A DNA stretch of 64,000 nucleotides, taken from contig KQ482066.1 of the NCBI GenBank assembly GCA_001430745.1, positions 1,239,698 to 1,303,697 on the forward strand, read 5' to 3'. Shown here in pieces: positions 42,463-53,157 of this stretch. The stretch is from Auxenochlorella pyrenoidosa (Eukaryota > Chlorophyta > Trebouxiophyceae > Chlorellales > Chlorellaceae). Position 1 is the stretch's first letter, and each line of letters opens with the position of its first letter. The notes below the pieces were generated by a model that was not told the origin of the DNA, did not search any database, and saw only the letters and a list, made by a program, of their open reading frames with translations. The translations under genes and the position numbers were made by a program.

Positions 42463-45446
42463 ATGCCGCCGCAGCAAACGCAACAAGAGGTAGCGCTCTT
42501 CAAGGCTGCGCAGGCAGGAAAGCTAGATGACGTGCTACAGATCGCAGAGGAGCTCGGCAGAGACATCAAGACGATTGCAGACGCCAATGGAGCAAACTGC
42601 CTTCATGTTGCTGCCTACGCGGGCCAGACAGCGCTCTGCAAGCACCTGGTGGAAGAACTGCAGTTTGACATCAACTCTCAGGATGGTGGAGGTGCGCTGC
42701 CTGCAGTTTTCCATCTCGGAATAGTGCTGGCCCCAACATGCATGGCGGCGGCGGCAGCGGCAACGACTGCTGCCTGCTGCCTGGCGACCTGCACTGCTGA
42801 CCTCTGTGCAGGCTGCTGCAATTGAAATGCAGTGCTGTAAATGGCTTGTTCCAGGAAATGACATGTTTTCACACATTCCAATGCGTTGTCCATGCGCCCT
42901 CCTCTGCAGGCGCTGGCAGCACGCCGCTCGTGCTCGCTGCAGCAAACAGCCAGTGGGATACGGCCCAAGCCCTGCTGGCAGCGGGCGCAGACCCCAACCG
43001 CCGCAGCAGCAGCCCAGCCGATGCGCCGGGGGCGCTGCACCTGGCGGTGGCAGCGGATCAGCTGGAGGTGGTAAAAGCGCTGCTGGCGGCGGCAGCAGAC
43101 CCCAATGCGAGCAGCAGCAGCGGCAGCCCGCTGGCGCTGGCTGCAGCGCGCAGCAATGCCCCCATGGTCGCAGCGCTGCTGGCGGCGGGGGCCGACGTCA
43201 ATGCACCTGCCCGCCAGGGCCTCACCCCACTGTTCATGGTGAGAGCATTCAGAGCGCGCACTGCTGCTGCCGTGTGGTGCTGGCCGCTGCTGCCGTGCTG
43301 AGACTGTCCGCCAGGCAGCTGCAGGCAGCAGTGCCTCATGCTGACGGTGACTCCTCAGCGAGCTGCACTCAACCTTTGCGGTGCCTGCAGGCAGTGGCGG
43401 TGGGCGCTACGGCAGAGGTGGCGCAGCAGCTAGTGGGCGCGGGAGCAGATGTTAACGGCCGCGCCCTGGGCGCCTTCACCCCACTGCACGTGGCGGCGGA
43501 GGGCGGCAAGCTGGAGCTTGTGGAGGTGCTGCTGCAGGTCGGTGGGCTGCACGGGGCGCGGCGCTGTCCTTGCGGGGCCAGCCGCCGGCAGCACTGGCAG
43601 CGAGGGTGAGCTTGCACATGCCCGCCGGGGGGGTGCAGTGTGGAATTGCTGTCGACGGTCTGGTTTGAGGCGGCCATGTCTTTCCGGCCGGTCGACTTTG
43701 TTTCGGCGGGCGCCACGGGCCGGCCAGGGTGGATTGGGACGCCAACAGCAGGCTGGGCACCTCTGCCAAAACCCGCCCGGGCGGCGCCCCCATGCCGCCA
43801 GGGGTCTGAAGGGCATCGTACATTCCGATGTTTTTGGGACTTCTCGGCCCGCATGTGTGACGTCGTTCCTGCACGGCAGCAGGGTCGGGCTTCCAACCAG
43901 GGGAAGCGCCGACACCGCGCATGCACGGCCAGCCTCGTCAACTTGCCTCTTCCCAAGCACTTGTGGGTGGCTGTTTAACAATGGCTGTAATGCATGCCCT
44001 GCAGGCTGGAGCTGACCCCTCGGCCAAAGATGAGCATGGGCACACGCCCGCCAAGGTGGCAGCCATGCATGGTCACCGAGCCGTGGTCGAGGCGCTGCTG
44101 CGCCGCAGCGGTGACAGCGGCAGCGGCAGCGGGGGCGAGGCGGCAGGCAGCAGCAGCAGCAGCGCGGGCGTGGACGCGTTCATGGCATCGAGCAAGGCTG
44201 ACCTGAAGGAGCGCGAGGAGAAGGTAGGCAAGCTGGCTGGGCTGCGTTGCATTGAGTGGGCGGGTGGGAGTGTGGAGGGGGGCCACCAGGTGAGCTTGTC
44301 AGCTTGGCAGGGCTCCGGCAAAAGCGGCCGCTGCCAGCGCAATGGGCAGGGCAGCCATTCTTTTCTCAGCGCAGCAGCGGCCCATCGTCCCCTGCACCCA
44401 CACCCGCAGGCCAGCAGCAGCGGCGGCGGCAGCGGCGACGGCGCCAGCGTCATCGCGATTCCCTCGCCAGAGGTCCCTGACGAGGCGCTTGCAGACACAT
44501 TCAAGCGCAAGGGCAACGAGTTCTTTGTGGCGGGGGACTACGAGGGGGCGGCCAAGCTGTACGAGCTCAGCCTGAGCCACTGGACGCAGTGAGGACCATC
44601 GGATGGGTGCCCTGCCACATGCGCGGGGGCTGCTGCCGCATGGTAGCGGGCCAATGGCACCCTGCCCTCGCCTTGAAGGCACGGCCGTGTGCATCTGCTT
44701 CGCCACCCCGCTCCGCCTGCTGCCCTTCTGATGCCCTGCCGATGCATGTGTGTGCGGTTCCAAGTCTCCACAGAGCCCCCACCCCCCAAATTCTGCCCGC
44801 CCTCGCGCCCCCAGGAACCCCACTGTGTGGAGCAACCGCGCGGCCTGCTTCCTGCGGCTGGAGAAGTGGGACAAGGCGCTGCAGGACGCGCAGATCGCGC
44901 GCACGCTCGACCCCAAATACGTCAAGGTCCGCCCGCGCTGCGCCGGCCCTGCCTGGCGTGCGCGCAGCCTGCGGCGCCGCGCCGCAGGCAGTCTCTCTGT
45001 GGCAGGGGGCCGAGCCTACGCAGCAGTCATGGTCGCCCATGGCCCGAGCGCGATGGGCGGACATGTCGTTGTGCTGCTGCTGCTGTCCTGGGCATGCTTG
45101 TTCCCAGGTTCACAGCCTGCCTGCCCCAGCGCGCCGTGCTTGCGCGGCGCGCAGGGCAGTGGCTGGCGGCGCGCCGCAGCCTCTGAACAGGCCGCAGCAT
45201 TCGGCCTCTCTTCCCCCGCAGGCCTGGTACCGTGAGGGCCGGGCGGCAGAGGGCCTCAAGCGCTGGGAGGACGCGGCCACGGCCTTCTACCAGGCAGCCC
45301 AGCTGCAGCCAGAGAACGAGGAGTTCATCCGCCTGACAAAGGAGGCCATTGTGGAGGGGCGCAAGGAGTTCCAGGCGCAGCAGGGGCAGCAGCAGCAGCA
45401 GGCAGCGGGGCCGGCAGCAAGCAGCAGCGACGGCGCCACGTCCTGA
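42463..45446 (+). CDS. ankyrin-repeat plus TPR protein (Hsp90/Hsp70 co-chaperone type)
   Basis: Seven exons join in phase to 479 aa: 42463-42691, 42910-43238, 43391-43537, 44005-44223, 44410-44588, 44815-44926 and 45222-45446. Residues 5 to about 275 form seven or so ankyrin repeats (NGANCLHVAAYAGQTALCKH, GSTPLVLAAANSQWDTAQAL, AFTPLHVAAEGGKLELVEVL, HGHTPAKVAAMHGHRAVVEA). A Ser/Gly linker follows. Three TPRs end the chain: FKRKGNEFFVAGDYEGAAKL, NPTVWSNRAACFLRLEKWDK and AWYREGRAAEGLKRWEDAAT. The five carboxylate-clamp positions that grip the EEVD tail of Hsp70/Hsp90 are all kept: K340, N344, N375, K405 and R409 by HOP alignment. The architecture matches Arabidopsis TPR10-type proteins. It probably works as a cytosolic co-chaperone or in preprotein handling. 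The C-terminal tail is Gln/Ser-rich and disordered. Confidence 0.92.
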
Positions 45447-46073
45447 GCTGCGCCGGCGGCTGCGCTCCTGACAAACGTCGACCGACGCGCGCGTGCCTGT
45501 GACCCCATCGCTGGAACCCTGCTTGCGTTTCACAAGGGCTGGAGTTCCCTTCAGCCTGCACTCTGTTAGAACAAGGCTTTGGCAGGCAACCGGTGAATGT
45601 GGCATGTCGGTGCGACAAGACACAGCAAACAGCCAGGGCATGCATATGGAGGAGGCAGGTATGGAGCGAGGAAAGAGAAGTGCGGCCAGGAGCACCTGCT
45701 TGGTACAGTTGTGCGTGTGGCAAAGAATGCGAGGATGGCCTATGTGGACTGGACAAATGTGGGATGCTGTGCCTGCGTGGGCGGGCGGCTAACCCGCGCA
45801 GGGCAGCATCGGGCCTACGAAATGGGCTGGCGCTTGCCATGCATGAAATGTTCAACACATGCCGGCCGCCGCTGGGGGAAAAGCGGGAAAAGGCGGGTTT
45901 GTTTCGGGGCACAGGAAGGACGGTTTGCGAGGGTTGGTTGGTACAGGTGGCACCAGCTGGCTGAGCAGCAGGGCCGGGGGATGGCGCGCAGAACGACAGG
46001 CCACGGTGGCTGCCCACCTCAGCCAGTCAATGCTAAGCAGCTGAGCTGTGCCGTTACGTGCCTACTTCACACT
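45447..46073. other. convergent intergenic region
   Basis: The 3' UTRs of the ankyrin-TPR gene (+) and PDK1 (-) meet here. A 207-codon plus-strand frame (45597-46220) overlaps the last PDK1 exon and has no recognisable sequence. Confidence 0.45.
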
Positions 46074-49000
46074 TCAATCGAGCGGCAGGTGGTCCTCGCG
46101 GCCGGAGGGCAGGGCCGACGCCAGGGACTGCAGCTCCCAGTCAAAGCTGCTGTTGGCGCTGCTCAGGGCTGCACGGCGCGGGGTCGGGGCGGCAGGGGCG
46201 GCAGGGGCGAGGGGCGTTAGGCGGGGAGGGCTCCCCCCACAGGGGACACCGTTAAGTCGTTGCAGCTGAGGCATAACCCCCGCCAGGGTGACATCAAAGT
46301 CCGCTACACAGCGGCGCGCCTGCGCGCGTCGCCGAAAAGGCACATGGATGGCAGGAGCAGGAAGCATCGTGACTCACAGTCTAGCATAGGGTCTTGCACC
46401 CACTCGGGCGCCTCCTGGCTGCGCAGGCTGTCCCAGGGCACGCCCTCGAAGAACGGATGGGCCCGCAGCTCGGCGAGGTCGGCGGCGCCTGCAGATTAAA
46501 GGGGCAGAAGGCGTATGTGCCATGTGCAAACATGAGGGGAAGCGACGCCAGTCGACGGCAAACCGAGCCGTGGCCCTGCATGCACTGTGCTTTCTCCATG
46601 TGTGTGCGTGGTGTTTTTCTTCTGTGCATTTGGGTTTCTCTTGTCTTTTGGGAGTTCCCCCTCACCAATTCGATCTGCCGGCTCCAATGCCAGCAGCCTG
46701 GTGATGAGGTCGGCGGCAGCAGGGGGCAGCCCCTCTGGGAGCTCATACTCGGCCTCCACTATTTTTTGAAATGTCAGGTATTCTGCGTGTGGGTGAGGTA
46801 TTCAGCGTGTGGAAATCAGCAGGGGAGGGTGTGGAAAGGCAGCCATCCCTCTGGGCGGCCGGGCGCAGAGAATGGAGGGGGGAGCGCCCAGCGGCAGCAC
46901 TGCGGATGCCGACGCAAGGCACACCTTTCATTTTTGCAGGCAGGCGCAGGGGCCTTAATCAATCGGGCCCACGCTTCATGACCCATGACCAAGGTCAGGC
47001 ACCTACTGGCACCTCCACCCTCTTTGGCTGCCCGCATGGTGAGGCCCCCCCACCCTCACCCGAGGGCGACTTGAAGGGCGGGCGGCCAGCAAACATCTGG
47101 TACAGCACGCAGCCCAGTGCCCACAGGTCGGCGGCGCAGCTGACCGAACAGTTGTTCAGGATCTGCTGGGGAGGGGGGCAGGGCGCTCGAAGTGGCGGGT
47201 GGCCCAGGATGGCGGGCAGCTGCAACGAAGCTGCCGAGGCAGGCCAGCCAGGCAGCGCAGCACACCGCAAAGCACTGACGGGAGTGCAGGGCAACCTGGC
47301 CCACAGCTCACTTCTGGCGATACATAGTCTGCTGTGCCCACAAGGGACACCTGCCGCTTGCTGGCGCCGCTTGGGGAGGCGGGCGCGGAGCCAGGGGCAT
47401 CCTCTGCCCCCGCGGCTGCTCTTGCCTCCTCGCCGGCATCACTCCCAAGGCTGTCTGCACTGCCAACGGCCTGCCCAGCCTCGGCCTGTTGCTGCCCTGC
47501 TGGCTGTGCCGCCGCTAGCTCTGCGCTGAGCGCGTCTGCCGCCCTAGCCTCGTCTGCTGCCATGCTGCCGCTGCTGCTGGGCGTGGGCAGAGCGGAGGCC
47601 AGGTCATCGGCTGCTGCCTCGCCAGGCCACTTGGTATCGCTGCTGCCGTCGCTGCTGCCGCCTGCCTTGCTGCTGCTGCACCCTGACCCGGCCGTGCCGT
47701 CCGCTGCTGCCTGGTGCGCCCGGCCCCCGGGCACAACCTCCTCTGGAGGCAGCATCTTGGCGCTGCCGAAATCGATGAGTTTCAGGTGGCCAGAGGCATC
47801 CAGCAGCAAGTTTTCTGGCTTGAGGTCGCGGTGCACCACCCTGCAGCAGGCAGGGGAGCGACCAGGAGGACAGGCCCAGCTGTGAAAAAACCTTGGCTGA
47901 GAGGGAAGAGGAGTTGGTCGGAGCGCCGGAGCAGCGCACCCAGAGACGAGCAGCAGGTGCGCCGACGCAGCGCGGCCGGGCATTTCGTGCACGCCCACGG
48001 CTCGCTGCCGGCGCTTGCACCGCTGCACAGCGAGTGCAACGAGAAGGGTCGGCAGCGCGGAGCCAGCGCCCCTCCTGCCCGTGCACAGCGAGTGCAACAA
48101 GACGAGCTGCCGGCTCTTCTTGAGCCGTCAGCGTGGAGCCAGCGGGCGCGCCTGTGCTGCCGCAGGTGCTCCAGCATCTGCACCACCTCTGCCGCGTAGA
48201 AGCGCGCCGCTGCCTCATCCAGCCGGCCCCGCAGGCGGATCTGGTCGTACAGCTCGCCTGCAGGATGCACGGTCAAGGTGAAGGTAAAAACGGTCAAGGG
48301 GCAGGCAGGTTGGCGAGCCTTGTTGTACAGCTCGCCTGCGCGCGCATGCCGCCCCTAGGGTGGCGCGCAGGTTGGCGAGCGGAGCGCCCAGTAGGGCTGG
48401 CATGGGCAGACTGGCATGGGCCCCAGTTGTGGCCTGCCCACCGCGCCCGCCAGGCAGCTCGCTGCTTGGGCAGAGGCCAAGACCCTTGTCAAGAAAGGAG
48501 CAACTTCTGGTCGCCCCTCTTCACAAAGAGAAAGCAGAGGCGCAGCATGCTGCAGCACCCGGCTCGCCGTTTGGGCAGTGCTCCAGGCCCAGGTAGAGCG
48601 AGAAGGCGTCCTGGAAGGTGAAGTGCAGGCGCGCGATGCCCTCGTGGCGCAGCTGGTCCAGCAGCTGCCGCTCATTTTTTATGTACTCGACCACCTTGTG
48701 CCTGCACCCAGCAAGAAAGAGGCGCCCAACCGTGAGCCGCAAGCGCCACGCCTGGCCACTCACGCCAGCAAGAGGCGCCCAGCCGTGATCGGAGAGCGCC
48801 ACGCCCGGCCACTAGGCTTTTGACCACACAAGCTCCTTCCAGCCAACGGCCCCCTGCGTCTCAGCCAGGCAGGGGAAGCGCCGACCCAGGCTTCGCTGCC
48901 CAGCGTGAGTGCCTGGCGGGGGCGCACCGCAGGATGTACTGCTTGTCAACCACTTTGAGCGCATACTCCACCCCAGTCTCGCGGTGCCGCGCCAGCACAA

Positions 49001-49345
49001 CATGGCTGTACGAGCCGTCGCCGATGCGGCGGAGCAGCTCAAAGTCGGCCAGGGACAGCTGCAGCCTGCAGGCGAGGGAGCGGCAGGAGCGGCAGCACGC
49101 TCGGGTGCGGCAGGCAAGAGTCGGCGCCCTGGTGCCAGCGTCCGTATTGCCCGCTTGGTGCCGGGAAGGCTCTCGACACCCCATATTTCTACGCAGAAGG
49201 GCTTGAGCATGGAATGGGAACCAGGGAGGGCAGCACGGGCGAGCCCCCCCTCGCTTCGCTCCTCTCACCTTGGCGCGGGCTTGGCGTCCTGTGACTCCCT
49301 CACCCCATCCTCTGGACTTGCACCTGACTCCGAGTCAGCCGCCAT
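46074..49345 (-). CDS. PDK1: 3-phosphoinositide-dependent protein kinase 1 with long activation-loop insertion
   Basis: Ten exons join in phase to 487 aa: 49345-49269, 49065-48928, 48701-48568, 48257-48152, 47840-47312, 47162-47060, 46782-46666, 46488-46378, 46303-46250 and 46168-46074. Kinase landmarks are intact: [12 protein letters not shown] (40-51), K63, [20 protein letters not shown] (155-162), DFG (175-177), GTADYVSPE (320-328), [52 protein letters not shown] and [12 protein letters not shown]. These fit PDK1, the AGC-kinase master activator. Between DFG and the activation-loop Ser (S317, [15 protein letters not shown]) lies an Ala/Ser/Glu-rich insertion; the DFG-SPE spacing is about 150 residues against under 30 in animal PDK1. 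No PH domain follows. The short tail has [17 protein letters not shown] and a disordered end. Introns 3 and 4 use GC donors. Confidence 0.93.
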
Positions 49346-50632
49346 AGCAAGCCTCGTACCCGTTCCAGAACGGGGCCGCAACCTTCGCTGGGAGGCTGTC
49401 TGACCGCCCTTTCAGAGTGCAGCGAGGCGGCGAGAGTGCGTCGTCACTGGAAAATGCTGCACTCACGCCTCACAACTTCCACCTGAGGAGCCATGCCGCG
49501 CCCGCTACCGTCCTCTGACCAGCTGCGGCAGCTGCTGCTGCAACCAACCCAGCTGCACACCCACATGGCAGCCAGGCCCACTGTAGCAGCACCCTCTGCA
49601 GAGCTGTACCTTGCATCAGAAGCCAGCTCGTTACAGGCCAAAGCTTGACGTTGAAAATGGCGACGCTACGACAGATGGGTGCCTCTGTGTTTGGGGCGGG
49701 CAGATGCCGCGGGAGCCGCGTTGCAAGAGGGCGGGCAGAAATGTGATGGCAGGCAGAGCAAGACGCGCAACAAAAGGGGGTTGAGGGAGTCTTAGTGGCT
49801 AAGCCGAGTGGCAGCAAGCGACCGCAGGGCCGCGGAGATGGGGGGAAGCGGGGAACGACAAATCGCCACTATTTTCAAAGGGGTAAGGAGATGGGAGGGC
49901 ATGGGTCAGGGGCGGAGCGGAGGCAAAATCGGTTCAGGTGAGGTGGTGACGGACAGGGGTTCCTGCTGGTCGGAGGGAGTGGGGCATTTGTTGTGCTCAC
50001 AGCGGGTGGGCTGCGCACAGCAGCGGTGCGGCGACCTGGGCCGCCAAAGCCGCCAGTGCAGCCCAGCGACCGGAAAAGTGAAGGACGACGAAGGAGGACG
50101 CACACAGTAAGGAGGGAGGAGGGACAAGCATCATCAGTGCCAGGCCGGGTACACCCACAGTTTGAGCTTTGGAAAACGGGCGCAAGGAAACGAAAAAGGC
50201 AAAGTGTTTTTGGGTGATTGAGTGCGGGCGCGCTCTCGAGCTGTCCCGAGGGCGCGGCTGGGAGAGAGGGCGCGGCAGCAGAAGAGAGACAGCGAACAGT
50301 TATGGATTGGGGCGGTGGAATGGGAAGGTTGCAGAGGCTATGCACGCAGGTGGGATGGGGCGCGCAAGCGACAATGAAAGCCGGAATAAATGAAAGGCGG
50401 CGCTCGCAGGCGCAGCAGCGCATGCGCATCACCCGGCCCGCTATGCGCAGGCACCAGGTGTGCGCCGCCGGCAGCGCAGCGGCGCGCCTCCTCGCGATGG
50501 CAAAGGGATCTGGTAGGATCGGGGCCGGGTCAGGAGCCTGAATCAGATGTGGGGCTGCCTAGGAATGGGGCCTACCTAGATCCCAGCAGCAGCCTCCTCG
50601 GGGGGAGCCCTTGCTGGCACGGCCGCCGCTGC
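49346..50632. other. PDK1 promoter and DUF789 3' region
   Basis: This 1.3-kb region lies between the PDK1 start (-) and the stop of the DUF789 gene (-). It is less GC-rich around 49600-50400. No exon is supported in either strand. Confidence 0.45.
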
Positions 50633-52784
50633 TCACCTGCCCCCGCCATAGTGGCCATGGCTGGTGGGCAGGGGGCGGTACATCTGCGAGAAGAAGTCGA
50701 AGTCGGGCAGCTGCACCTTGCGGCGCTCGATCCAGGAGCCGGCGGCGGCGATCATGGGCAGGTGCTGGCGGTTGAGGTTCCAGTCGTCCACCCAGGTGCG
50801 GCCCGACACCTTGTAGGGCATGAAGGCAAAGGGCCGCAGGCAGCAGGCCGCCACCGGCAGCTGTGGCGCGGGCGCCGCCGCTGCCGCCGCAGCGCTGCCC
50901 TCGAGGGCGGCAGCCGCCAGCTGCGCCGCCAGCGCGGCCACCGGCGAGGCCGCGCCCGAGGCGGGGGAGCCCAGGAGAGATGGACTGCAGCGCGTTGGCC
51001 GCGCCGGCCTGCTGCGCCTGCTGCGCAGCTGCCGCAGTGGCCGCCGCCGCCGCGGCAGCAGCCGCAGCCTGCTGCTGNNNNNNNNNNNNNNNNNNNNNNN
51101 NNNNNNNNNNNNNNNNNNNNNNNNNNNNNNNNNNNNNNNNNNNNNNNNNNNNNNNNNNNNNNNNNNNNNNNNNNNNNNNNNNNNNNNNNNNNNNNNNNNN
51201 NNNNNNNNNNNNNNNNNNNNNNNNNNNNNNNNNNNNNNNNNNNNNNNNNNNNNNNNNNNNNNNNNNNNNNNNNNNNNNNNNNNNNNNNNNNNNNNNNNNN
51301 NNNNNNNNNNNNNNNNNNNNNNNNNNNNNNNNNNNNNNNNNNNNNNNNNNNNNNNNNNNNNNNNNNNNNNNNNNNNNNNNNNNNNNNNNNNNNNNNNNNN
51401 NNNNNNNNNNNNNNNNNNNNNNNNNNNNNNNNNNNNNNNNNNNNNNNNNNNNNNNNNNNNNNNNNNNNNNNNNNNNNNNNNNNNNNNNNNNNNNNNNNNN
51501 NNNNNNNNNNNNNNNNNNNNNNNNNNNNNNNNNNNNNNNNNNNNNNNNNNNNNNNNNNNNNNNNNNNNNNNCCGCCGTCGCCGCCGCCGCCGCCCCTGCG
51601 GCCTTGCCGCAGCGCGGCCCGGGCCCCTCGGCCTCGTCTGCGTCGCCCTCGCCGTCCCCATCCTCGCTGTCAGAGGCCGTGGAGGCTGTGGAGGCGGTGC
51701 TGCAGGTGTAGGCTGAGCTGGCACAGGAGGCCGCATCGCTGGCGCCGCCCCCAAGCGACTCGTCGGCGCTGTCCGAGCCGCACCCCTCCTCGTCCTCGCT
51801 GCAATAGCTGCTCATGCCGCAGCTGCTGCTGCTGGGCGTGATGGAGGGCCGTATCCGCCTGAAGGGCAGGACAGAGCAGGCACAGCAGGCAGGTGAGGCG
51901 GGCACCCAGCCGCCGCATGCAAGGCGGCAAGGTAAAAGTGGGGCTAGGCAGTTGGGCTGCAGCGAGTACCCGTGCACGTGAATTAAGTGTGATATCAAAA
52001 TTAGGGGCTGGCGCAGAAGGAGGCTGCAGCACCCAGCAGGGCCAGCACGGGCAGTGCGTCACGCACCGGGTGTGGTCGGCGCCAAACAGCTGGATTCCGG
52101 AGAGGTACGGTGTGTACACCTGAATCACCTGCAGGGGTCCAAGAGATGCAAATTCCTATCAAATGCCAGGGCCGCCTTTGCACGGGTAAAGTGCAGCGCA
52201 GAGCTGGCGGGGCAGCTGGGTGGCGCAAGGCAGAGGCGGGACGACGCTGCGGCCACCGCCTGGCCACGCACCTCCTGCCACACGCCGTCAACCTGCACCC
52301 GCATGGGCACCTCGCAGCCGTATGCGCTCCATGCCTCAAAGCTTTGCCTGCGGGTAGGGGGCGGCGAGGAAGGTGAGCAAGCGTGGGCGCAGCTCCTGGC
52401 GCCGGCGGCTAGCATGCAGCGGCGGCAGCCCCTGCAGCGGCGCCCTGGCGAGGTTGGGCACAAATCCATTGGCAACGGCGCCACCAGGGGAGGCAGACTG
52501 ACCAGAGGTCGGCCAGAGTGAAGTAGCTTCCCCCTTTGCTGGACGGCGACTCGGCGTCGCCGAACTGCAGGGGGGTGGCACGCACAGGTTTAGTCAGCTG
52601 AACAGCAATGCGTGCAGGGCGTTCGGGGCCTGCAGGCAGCAGCTGCGCAGAAGGGCTTCCTGGAGCGGCGGCGCACGCAGGAGGGGCTTGCCTGCGGAAT
52701 GGCAGGCCCAAAGTGAAGCAGCGCCGCTTGGAGGTTGCCCAGCATGGCTGGGGGCGACTCCCGGTGCCGGCGACGGGGTGCCAT
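50633..52784 (-). CDS. DUF789-family protein (internal assembly gap)
   Basis: Exons: 52784-52692, 52564-52503, 52347-52272, 52128-52067, then 51858 to the stop at 50633, the last broken by N at 51078-51571. The first four join in phase. Plant DUF789 landmarks appear in order: YFTLADLWQSFEAWSAYG (DUF789 YFVLGDLWESFKEWSAYG), CEVPMRVQVDG, VIQVYTPYLSGIQLF, an acidic Ser-rich segment (YCSEDEEGCGSDSADESLG), and a C-terminal AAGSWIERRKVQLPDFDFFS like the AAxxWL..HPDYxFF end of the family. The function of DUF789 proteins is unknown. Ala/Gln tracts flank the gap. The left edge (QQQ then Ala-rich) and the C-terminal part lie in different frames, so an intron or sequence error sits near 50990. Intron 1 uses a GC donor (CAG|GCAAGC at 52691). 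Confidence 0.82.
51078..51571. other. assembly gap (N) inside coding sequence of the DUF789 gene
   Basis: This run of N is flanked by GCN/CAG repeats that encode polyalanine and polyglutamine. The gap size and the frame across it cannot be trusted, and part of the protein is missing. Confidence 0.95.
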
Positions 52785-53157
52785 AGCTGTTTGCTCGCAA
52801 TCTAGCTGCTGGGGGTCTGCGCGTGGTACTGGTATGCAATCGGGCAATCGAGGGGAGCTGCTGAGGGACGGGCAGGGGGTCGGGGCGCTGGCGGCTGCCC
52901 GAAGCGGGTTGGAGCGCTGGCTGGCCAAACTGCTGAGAGAGACGTTTGTGATCACCCAGGCAGGAGGGCCAGCCAAGCACAACAGGGGGCCGCGGGCCAA
53001 GCAGCCAGCTGTGATTCAGGGTGGGCGCGCAGCAGGGTGGCACAGCACGGCACTTTTTTGGGTCTGTCGCAACCACTCGTGCGCCTGGCCAATCGCCGGA
53101 ACTGCGCCTCGATCGGATCCGGGCGCTCCCGTCGCATCTCCTGCTGCTTCCCAAGCC
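52785..53157. other. divergent promoter region
   Basis: This 373-base region lies between the starts of the DUF789 gene (-) and the cyclophilin gene (+). An alternative in-frame extension of either gene is not required. No clear TATA box was seen. Confidence 0.5.
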
